Positions 7,154 to 13,351 of a stretch of 34,362 nucleotides of DNA are shown one piece after another; positions within the stretch are counted from its first letter, which is position 1; each line of letters starts with the position of its first letter. The stretch is from Pseudacidovorax intermedius (GTDB lineage: Bacteria; Pseudomonadota; Gammaproteobacteria; Burkholderiales; Burkholderiaceae_C): positions 1 through 34,362 of the forward strand of contig NZ_LDSL01000151.1 of assembly GCF_001476815.1 (NCBI RefSeq). The letters are read 5' to 3'. Both the position numbers and the translations under genes were made by a program. The notes below the pieces were generated by a model. That model saw only the letters and a list, made by a program, of their open reading frames with translations. It made no database searches and was not told the origin of the DNA.

Positions 7154-8635
7154 ATGTCCAAGACTCCCCCCGAATCGCCGGTGCGGGCCGCAGTCGCTGG
7201 CCCCGCTTCCACCTCGGCCGCGCCCGCTGCCGCCTTCCCGCCACCCACCGCCGATGCCCCGGCGCCCACCACGGGCGACGGCCGGCCGCCCCGCACCCTG
7301 TCCGAACGGCTGGACGCCACGCTGCGCCGCCACGGCGAGGCCCTGCCGCCACGCGGCCTGCGCCGCTTGCTGGAGGCGCTGCAGGGCGTGGTCGACAGCC
7401 GCATCAGCGAGGTCGAGGCCGGCCGCCGCGCCCATGCCGTGATGGAGAGCTACCAGGCCCTCGCCGCCGAGGAGCGCCGCGACGTCTGGCTGCTGATGGC
7501 CGAATGCTTCGCCCCCGACGGTGCCAGGCTGCGCGCCGCCCGCCAGCAGTACGAGGCGGCCGAGCCCGGCTCGCCCGAGCAGGCCCAGGCCGAGGCGAAG
7601 CTGCGCAGGGCCTCGGCCTCGCCGCGCGCCCGGCTGCTGCAGCGCTTCGCCATTCCGGAGGACGGCCTGGGCTTCCTGGTCGGGCTGCGGGCCGACCTGC
7701 TGCCCGTGGTGCGCAAGGACCGGCGCCTGGCCGCCCTCGACGCCGAGCTGGAACAGCTCTTTTCCACCTGGTTCGACGTCGCCTTCCTCACGCTGCAGCG
7801 CATCAGCTGGGATTCGCCGGCCTCGCTGATCGAAAAGCTGATCCAGTACGAGGCGGTGCACGACATCAAGGGCTGGTCGGACGTGAAGAACCGGCTGGAC
7901 GACACCGACCGGCGCTGCTACGGCTTCTTCCATCCGCGCCTGCCCGGCGTGCCGCTGATCTTCGTGGAGGTGGCGCTGACCGACGCCATCAGCGACGCCG
8001 TCGCTCCCCTGCTGGACGAGGCGGCCGCCGCCACGCCGGCGCACAAGGCCAGCACCGCCATCTTCTATTCCATCAGCAACACGCAGACGGGCCTGCGCGG
8101 CGTGAGCTTCGGCGATTCGCTCATCAAGCGGGTGGTGGAGACGCTGCGGGAGGAGTTTCCCAAGCTCAAGCACTTCGCCACGCTCTCGCCCATGCCCGGC
8201 CTGCGCCACTGGCTGGGCGAGCAGGCCGCCAGCCTGCTGCCGCGCCTGCCCGACAGGCAGGCCCAGGCCCTGGGCCGCCACCTGGGCAGTCTGCCGCCCA
8301 CGGCCGACCGGTTGCTGGCGGCGCTGGACGATGCGCCCGCGCTGGGCGAGCGCTCGCCGCTGCGCCAGGCGCTGCTGCACCTGGCGGCCGAGTACCTGGG
8401 CAGGGTCGGCCAGGATGGCAAGCCCGCCGACCCGGTGGCACGCTTCCACCTCGGCAACGGCGCGCGGGTCGAGCGGCTCAACTGGGCGGCCGACCTGTCG
8501 CCCAAGGGCCTCAAGCAGTCCTGGGGCCTGATGGTCAACTACCTCTACGACCTCAAGCGCCTGGACAAGCACCGCGCCCTGCTGGCCGACGGCAGGGTGC
8601 CGGTGTCGGGCGACATCGAGGGGCTGATGCTTTAG
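7154..8635 (+). CDS. Malonyl-CoA decarboxylase
   Basis: This 493-aa enzyme converts malonyl-CoA to acetyl-CoA and CO2. A Pro/Ala-rich, probably disordered leader of about 45 residues is followed by a helical N-terminal domain and then the catalytic GNAT-like domain. Conserved blocks are 'YEAVHDIKGWSDVKNRL', 'CYGFFHPRLPGVPLIFVEVALT', 'SISNTQTGLRGVSFGDSLIKRVV', 'FATLSPMPGLRHWL' (Ser at about 345) and 'FHLGNGARVERLNWAADLS' (His at about 432). The last two match the regions carrying the catalytic Ser and His in characterised malonyl-CoA decarboxylases. It heads a four-gene plus-strand cluster with a malonyl-CoA synthetase, like the rhizobial matAB genes, so it probably works in malonate use or malonyl-CoA detoxification. 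No mitochondrial-type or secretion signal is seen. Confidence 0.93.
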   Translation: MSKTPPESPVRAAVAGPASTSAAPAAAFPPPTADAPAPTTGDGRPPRTLSERLDATLRRHGEALPPRGLRRLLEALQGVVDSRISEVEAGRRAHAVMESYQALAAEERRDVWLLMAECFAPDGARLRAARQQYEAAEPGSPEQAQAEAKLRRASASPRARLLQRFAIPEDGLGFLVGLRADLLPVVRKDRRLAALDAELEQLFSTWFDVAFLTLQRISWDSPASLIEKLIQYEAVHDIKGWSDVKNRLDDTDRRCYGFFHPRLPGVPLIFVEVALTDAISDAVAPLLDEAAAATPAHKASTAIFYSISNTQTGLRGVSFGDSLIKRVVETLREEFPKLKHFATLSPMPGLRHWLGEQAASLLPRLPDRQAQALGRHLGSLPPTADRLLAALDDAPALGERSPLRQALLHLAAEYLGRVGQDGKPADPVARFHLGNGARVERLNWAADLSPKGLKQSWGLMVNYLYDLKRLDKHRALLADGRVPVSGDIEGLML

Positions 8636-8727
8636 GACCCCAGGGCCGCCTGCCGATCCCCGGGCCGATCCCTCCCACAAGCGCCGCCGGCCCCGGCGCA
8701 TTCCACGACAAGAGACGGAGACACGCC

Positions 8728-9717
8728 ATGACCCCCCCACCGATCCCTCGGCGCAGCCTGCTGCGCCTGGCCGCCGCGGGCGCGGCCGCCGCCTGCGCCG
8801 GCGTGCGCGCCCAGACGTCCTGGCCCAGCCGGCCCGTGACGCTGGTCGTGCCCTTTCCGGCCGGCGGCGGCACCGATGCCTTCGCCCGGCCGCTGGCGGC
8901 CCAGTTCAGCAAGGTGACCGGCCACACGCTGGTGATCGACAACCGCGGCGGCGCCGGCGGCACCGTGGGCGCCAGCATCGCGGCCAAGGGCGCGCCGGAC
9001 GGGCACACGCTCTTCATGGGCGCGGTGCACCACGCGATCGCGCCGGCCATCTATCCCAGGCTGGACTACGACATCGAACGCGACTTCGTGCCCCTGATGC
9101 TGCTGGCCAACGTGCCGCAGGTGGTGGTGGTCAATCCGCGTCGCGTCACCCAGCCGGGCGTCAAGGAATTCATCGCCTATGCGAAGCAGAACCCCGGCAA
9201 GCTCAACTACGCCTCGGCCGGTGCCGGCACCTCGCACCACCTGGCGGGCGAGCTCTTCAAGCTGCAGACCGGCACCTTCATCACCCACATTCCCTACCGC
9301 GGCGCCGGCCCCATGCTGCAGGACCTGATCGCCGGCAACGTGGACTGCGGCTTCGACGGCCTGGGCTCCTCGGCCCAGCACATCAAGGCCGGGCGCATCA
9401 AGGCGCTGATGGTCTCGGGCGCGCAGCGCAACGCTGCCTTCCCGGACGTGCCCAGCGCCAGCGAATCGGGCCTGCCCGACTACACCGTCACCACCTGGTA
9501 CGGCCTGTGGGCGCCCAGGGGCACGCCGCCCGAACTGGCGGCGCGCATCACCGAGGACATGCGCCGCACCCTGGCCGCCGACGAGCTCAAGACCATCTGG
9601 GCCGCCAACGGCTCGGAGATTCCCAACGTCACCGGCGCGGCCTACGGGCAGTTCGTGTCCGCCGAAGTCCGGCGCTGGGCGGCGGTCGTCAAGGCCTCCG
9701 GCGCCAAACTCGAATAG
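8728..9717 (+). CDS. Bug-family (TctC-like) periplasmic solute-binding protein
   Basis: This 329-aa protein has a twin-arginine-like or Sec signal (PRRSLLRLAAAGAAAACAGVRA, cleavage near residue 29). The mature start WPSRPVTLVVPFPAGGGTDAFAR, and later 'GASIAAKGAPDGHTLFMG', 'YASAGAGTSHHLAGELFK' and 'IPYRGAGPMLQDLIAGNVD', are classic of the Bug/tripartite tricarboxylate receptor family, which binds carboxylates by backbone and water contacts. No TctA/TctB membrane subunits are encoded nearby, as is usual for the many orphan Bug proteins of Burkholderiales. Its place between the decarboxylase and the synthetase suggests malonate or a related dicarboxylate as ligand, but that is inference. The gap to the next gene is only 10 bp. 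Confidence 0.92.
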   Translation: MTPPPIPRRSLLRLAAAGAAAACAGVRAQTSWPSRPVTLVVPFPAGGGTDAFARPLAAQFSKVTGHTLVIDNRGGAGGTVGASIAAKGAPDGHTLFMGAVHHAIAPAIYPRLDYDIERDFVPLMLLANVPQVVVVNPRRVTQPGVKEFIAYAKQNPGKLNYASAGAGTSHHLAGELFKLQTGTFITHIPYRGAGPMLQDLIAGNVDCGFDGLGSSAQHIKAGRIKALMVSGAQRNAAFPDVPSASESGLPDYTVTTWYGLWAPRGTPPELAARITEDMRRTLAADELKTIWAANGSEIPNVTGAAYGQFVSAEVRRWAAVVKASGAKLE

Positions 9718-9727
9718 ATTGCGGGGC

Positions 9728-10504
9728 ATGAGCGACAAGAACGACGCGATCGAGGTCTCGCGCGAGGGCGCCATCGCCGTCCTCACCCTGCGCCATCCGG
9801 GCCGGCTCAATGCCATGACCCGGGGCATGTGGCGCAGCCTGCGTACCGCCGCCGAGGGCCTGGCGGCCGACCCCAGCCTGCGCTGCGCCATCGTGCGCGG
9901 CGAGGGCGGCGCCTTCTGTGCCGGCGGCGACATCTCGGAATACCCGGCCTTCCGCTACGACGCCGGCAGCCTGCGCACCTTCCACGAGGAAGAGGTCTGG
10001 GGCGCCCTGGCGGCCCTGCTGGCCTGCCCGGTGCCGCTGGTGGCGCAGATCGAGGGTGCCTGCATGGGTGCCGGCCTGGAAATCGCCGCCTGCTGCGACA
10101 TCCGCCTGGCCGGCGCCGGCGCCCGCTTCGGCGCGCCCATCGCCAGGCTGGGCTTTCCCATGGCGCCGCGCGAGGCGGTCCTGGTGCGCAGCCAGATCGG
10201 CGACACCCTGGCGCGCGACATGCTGCTGGCCGCCGGCGTGCACGACGCGCCCCGGCTGTTGGCGGCCGGCTTCCTGCTCGCCGTGCTGCCCGACGCCGAA
10301 GTGGCCGACGCCGCCTGGCGCCATGCCCGCCGCATCGCCGAGCTGGCGCCGCAGGCCGCTCGGCTCAACAAGGCCACGCTTCGCGCGCTGGCCGCCGGAG
10401 AACTTCACAGTCTGTTGGCCGGCGCCTACGACTATGCCGACTCGGGCGAGCATCGCGAGGGCATCGACGCCTTCCTGGCCAAAAGGCCGCCCCGCTTCGG
10501 CTGA
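9728..10504 (+). CDS. Enoyl-CoA hydratase/isomerase (crotonase) family protein
   Basis: This 258-aa protein has a single crotonase domain: 'HPGRLNAMTRGMW', the oxyanion-hole block 'FCAGGDISE', 'GACMGAGLEIAACCDIRLAG' and 'ARFGAPIARLGFPMAPRE'. The first catalytic glutamate of hydratases aligns with Glu118 (in GLEIA). The second, normally in 'GxPEI', is replaced by Ile138, so ordinary enoyl-CoA hydration is doubtful. An isomerase, hydrolase or decarboxylase-like reaction is possible. The start is ATG 9728, 10 bp after the preceding stop; a TTG at 9719 would add three residues. Context suggests an acyl-CoA linked to malonyl-CoA metabolism. The substrate is unknown. Confidence 0.88.
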   Translation: MSDKNDAIEVSREGAIAVLTLRHPGRLNAMTRGMWRSLRTAAEGLAADPSLRCAIVRGEGGAFCAGGDISEYPAFRYDAGSLRTFHEEEVWGALAALLACPVPLVAQIEGACMGAGLEIAACCDIRLAGAGARFGAPIARLGFPMAPREAVLVRSQIGDTLARDMLLAAGVHDAPRLLAAGFLLAVLPDAEVADAAWRHARRIAELAPQAARLNKATLRALAAGELHSLLAGAYDYADSGEHREGIDAFLAKRPPRFG

Positions 10505-10573
10505 TTTTGTGAATACTCGGCCCCTGTCCCTCCACCCCGGCCCCGCGCCGTGCCTCCTCGCCTTCCGCCCTTC

Positions 10574-12121
10574 ATGAGCCCAACGCCCAACGCCAACCTC
10601 TTTGCCGCGCTGCGCGCCGCCTTCCCGCATGACCTGGACGAGATCGCCGTCGAGACCGACGGTGGCTTGGCCTACTCCTGGCGCGACCTGGAGCGGGCCA
10701 GCGCCATGATCGCCAACCTGCTGGACAGCCTTCAGCTGCAGCCGGGCGCGCGCATCGCGGTGCAGGTCGAGAAGTCGGTGGAGGCCATGCTGCTGTACCT
10801 GGCCACGCTGCGCGCCGGCTACGTCTTCCTGCCGCTGAACACCGCCTACCAGCGTGCCGAGATGGAATACTTCCTCGGCAACGCCGAGCCCGAGGTCGTG
10901 GTGTGCACCAGCACCAGTCTCGAATGGGTGGAGCCCATCGCCAGGGCGGCCGGCACGCGCTGGGTGTTCACGCTGGACGACGACCGCACCGGCAGCCTGC
11001 TGGGCCATGCCGCCACCTGCAGCGCCGAGCACGAGATCGCCCGCAAGGCCGACGACGACCTGGCCGCCATCCTCTACACCAGCGGCACCACCGGCCGCAG
11101 CAAGGGCGCGATGCTGTCGCACCGCAACCTGCGCAGCAATGCCGAGGTGCTGAAGGCCTACTGGGGCTGGACGCACGGCGACGTGCTGCTGCATGCGCTG
11201 CCCATCTTCCACGTGCACGGCCTGTTCGTGGCCATCCACGGCGCGCTGCTCAACGGCAGCAAGATGCTCTGGTTCGGCAAGTTCGACCCGAAGCGCGTGA
11301 TCGCCAAGCTGCCCGAGGCCACGGTCTTCATGGGCGTGCCCACACTCTACGTGCGCATGCTGGCCGAGCCCTCGCTGGGCCTGGCGGCCTGCGACAACAT
11401 GCGCCTGTTCATCAGCGGCTCGGCACCGCTGCTGATCGAGACCTTCAACGACTGGCAGAAGCGCACCGGCCACACCATCCTGGAGCGCTACGGCATGAGC
11501 GAGACCATCATGCTCACCTCCAATCCCTACACCTCGGTGCAGGGCGCGCGGCGGGGCGGCACGGTGGGCTTTCCGCTGCCGGGCGTCAAGCTGCGGGTGC
11601 GCGCCTACGAGGACGGCAAACCGCCGCGCGACTGCGAACGCGACGAGATCGGCAACATCGAGGTCAGCGGTCCCAACGTCTTCGCCGGCTACTGGCGCAT
11701 GCCCGAGAAGACCAGGGAAGAGTTCACCCCCGACGGCTTCTTCAAGACCGGCGACGTGGGCAAGGTCGACACCATGGGTTACGTCACCATCGTCGGCCGC
11801 AGCAAGGACCTGATCATCAGCGGCGGCTACAACGTCTACCCGGCCGAGATCGAGGGCTACATCAACGAGATGCCCGGCGTGGCCGAAAGCGCCGTGGTGG
11901 GCGTGCCCCATCCGGACTTCGGCGAGGTGGGCGTGGCCGTGGTGGTGGGCAAGCCGGGCGCGGCGCCGGACGGCGATGCCATCGTGGCCGAGCTCAAGTC
12001 CAAGCTCGCCAACTTCAAGATTCCCAAGCGCTGCTTCGTGGTCGACGAACTGCCCCGCAACCAGATGGGAAAAGTGCAGAAGGCGCTTCTGCGCGATCAG
12101 CACAAGGCCCTGTTCACCTGA
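10574..12121 (+). CDS. matB: Malonyl-CoA synthetase (acyl-CoA/AMP-forming ligase family)
   Basis: This 515-aa adenylate-forming ligase is predicted to make malonyl-CoA from malonate, ATP and CoA. Motifs in order: P-loop 'LYTSGTTGRSKGAMLSHRNL' near residue 165, 'LPIFHVHGLFVAIHGALLNGSKM', 'ERYGMSETIMLTSNP', 'FFKTGDVGKVDTMGYVTIVGRSKDLIISGGYNVYPAEIE' and the C-terminal lysine in 'PRNQMGKVQKALL'. The 'RYGMSET' plus 'HVHGLF' pattern is that of MatB-type malonyl-CoA synthetases, and the nearby malonyl-CoA decarboxylase supports this. The ATG at 10574 is chosen over an in-frame GTG at 10550, which would add eight residues. It is the last gene of the module, followed by three hairpins. Confidence 0.9.
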   Translation: MSPTPNANLFAALRAAFPHDLDEIAVETDGGLAYSWRDLERASAMIANLLDSLQLQPGARIAVQVEKSVEAMLLYLATLRAGYVFLPLNTAYQRAEMEYFLGNAEPEVVVCTSTSLEWVEPIARAAGTRWVFTLDDDRTGSLLGHAATCSAEHEIARKADDDLAAILYTSGTTGRSKGAMLSHRNLRSNAEVLKAYWGWTHGDVLLHALPIFHVHGLFVAIHGALLNGSKMLWFGKFDPKRVIAKLPEATVFMGVPTLYVRMLAEPSLGLAACDNMRLFISGSAPLLIETFNDWQKRTGHTILERYGMSETIMLTSNPYTSVQGARRGGTVGFPLPGVKLRVRAYEDGKPPRDCERDEIGNIEVSGPNVFAGYWRMPEKTREEFTPDGFFKTGDVGKVDTMGYVTIVGRSKDLIISGGYNVYPAEIEGYINEMPGVAESAVVGVPHPDFGEVGVAVVVGKPGAAPDGDAIVAELKSKLANFKIPKRCFVVDELPRNQMGKVQKALLRDQHKALFT

Positions 12122-12198
12122 TTCGGCAAGCGGCCCGCCAAGCATGGAACCGGCGCAGCCCGATTGATCGAAGGGCCGCGGCGCAGGCCATGCGGGAG

Positions 12199-12233
12199 CA
12201 CCCGAGGAACTGGCTTTGCCAGGCCTCTGGGTG
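12199..12233. terminator. Strong stem-loop at convergent gene end
   Basis: CACCCGAGG and CTGGC pair with GCCAG and CCTC(T)GGGTG around a TTT loop, giving about 14 base pairs with one bulge. It lies 78 bp after the malonyl-CoA synthetase stop and before the convergent usp gene. No T-tract follows, so it could be a bidirectional or Rho-assisted terminator. Confidence 0.5.
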
Positions 12234-12235
12234 CG

Positions 12236-12282
12236 CCCCCCCGCCAAGCCGAAGGCGCAAGAGCGGGGGGGCCGCGAAGCGG
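12236..12282. repeat. Two consecutive GC hairpins, REP-like
   Basis: CCCCCCCGC (12236-12244) pairs with GCGGGGGGG (12263-12271). It is followed at once by CCGC-GAA-GCGG (12272-12282). With the preceding stem-loop this makes three hairpins in 84 bp between convergent genes. The composition suggests a dispersed palindromic element, but no second copy is present in the window. Confidence 0.5.
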
Positions 12283-12302
12283 CATGGGGGGGTGGCGCAG
12301 GT

Positions 12303-12728
12303 TTACTGGACCAGCAGCACCGGCAGGTCGCTTTCGGCGATGACCTTGGTGGCCACCGAGCCCATCAGCGCACGGCCCAGGGCGCCCTGGCCGCGGGTGC
12401 CCATCACCACCAGACCTGCGCCGGCTTCCTTGGCGGCGCGCACGATCTCCTCGGCGGCCTGGCCGTGGCGGGTCTGCACCGCGGCATTGGCGATGCCGAG
12501 GCCCTGCAATTGCTGCTTCACCGGCTCGATCACCTTGGCGCCTTCTTCGTTGTAGTACTCGGCCAGGGTGTCCTTCGCGATGTGGCGGCTGGCATGCGGC
12601 GGCAGGCCGGGGCACACGTGCACCAGCAGCAGCTCGTGGCCATCGACAAACATGCTTCGCTGGGCGGCGATGTAGTCCAACGCCTTGCGTGTGAACTCGC
12701 TGCCATCCACGGCGACGACAATCTTCAT
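12303..12728 (-). CDS. Universal stress protein (UspA family)
   Basis: This 141-aa protein has one Usp domain: 'MKIVVAVDGSEFTRKALDYI' at the N-terminus and the ATP-binding motif 'VVMGTRGQGALGRALMGSVATKVI' (G2xG9xG[S/T] type) near the C-terminus. The start at 12728 has a GGAG-containing leader 8-12 nt upstream. It is the second of two usp genes in tandem on the minus strand, 74 bp after the first. Usp proteins help survival during growth arrest and oxygen limitation. Location next to the cbb3 oxidase and an FNR box suggests induction under low oxygen, perhaps by read-through from the upstream usp gene. Confidence 0.93.
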   Translation of the reverse strand: MKIVVAVDGSEFTRKALDYIAAQRSMFVDGHELLLVHVCPGLPPHASRHIAKDTLAEYYNEEGAKVIEPVKQQLQGLGIANAAVQTRHGQAAEEIVRAAKEAGAGLVVMGTRGQGALGRALMGSVATKVIAESDLPVLLVQ

Positions 12729-12802
12729 TGCTCTTGCTCCTTTTCTGGTTGAAGACATGCGCAAATGCATGCGCGGTCCAGTGTGGTGGCAATGCGGCGG
12801 AG

Positions 12803-13246
12803 TCAGCGCAATACCAGCACGGGCCATGTGGAATGGGTCAGCACGTGCTGCGTCTCGCTGCCCAGCAGCAGGCGCTTGAGGCCCTTGCGGCCGTGCGAGG
12901 CCATGACGATGAGGTCGGCCTTGTGCTTGCGCGCGGCGGCGATGATCGACTCGGCCACCAGGTCGGACCGGATCACCGCGGCACGCGCCTTCACGCCCCC
13001 GGCCTTCGCCTCGGCCACCGCCGCGTTCAGCCGCTCGCGGGCGGCGTCCATCCACTGCTGCTCGATGCGGGCGATGTCCTGCGCCTCAAACACGGCGGCG
13101 CCTTCGAGGTAGCTCACGGGGTAGCGCGGCACGGCGGTGAACACCACCAGCTCGGCACCGCAACTGCGGGCGAGGGCGATCGCATGCTGGAGGGCCTTTT
13201 GCGACAGCGGCGAGCTGTCGGTGGGAATGAGGATGCGCGTGTACAT
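12803..13246 (-). CDS. Universal stress protein (UspA family), FNR-box promoter
   Basis: This 147-aa protein is a single Usp domain: 'MYTRILIPTDSSPLSQKALQHAIALA' and the nucleotide-binding 'IVMASHGRKGLKRLLLGSETQHVL'. The start ATG at 13246 is followed by the standard beta-strand. The open frame extends far upstream on the antisense of ccoI, but that part is a shadow. An FNR box (13304-13317) is centred about 41 bp from a putative start site at about 13270, and a TANNNT-type -10 (TACGCT at 13282-13277) fits a class II activated promoter. It is divergent from ccoI. Confidence 0.93.
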   Translation of the reverse strand: MYTRILIPTDSSPLSQKALQHAIALARSCGAELVVFTAVPRYPVSYLEGAAVFEAQDIARIEQQWMDAARERLNAAVAEAKAGGVKARAAVIRSDLVAESIIAAARKHKADLIVMASHGRKGLKRLLLGSETQHVLTHSTWPVLVLR

Positions 13247-13303
13247 GGCAGCTGGCTCCGAGTGACGATGCAGCCAGCGTAGGACCGGCGCACATCCGCG
13301 GGC

Positions 13304-13317
13304 TTGATGCCGGTCAA
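13304..13317. promoter_or_regulatory. FNR/ANR binding site between usp and ccoI
   Basis: TTGATGCCGGTCAA matches the FNR consensus TTGAT-N4-ATCAA at 9 of 10 specific bases. For the usp gene on the minus strand it sits at the class II position (about -41) relative to a TACGCT -10. It also lies 35 bp before the ccoI ATG on the plus strand, so one dimer could serve both genes. Confidence 0.8.
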
Positions 13318-13351
13318 GGCGCCGCGCGGCGGCTGCGCGCAGCATCCGGGC

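Noticed and set aside
13304-13351. Upstream extension of ccoI by 16 residues
   Set aside because: The extension begins within the FNR box, its residues are unlike CcoI N-termini, and a downstream ATG at 13352 is available.
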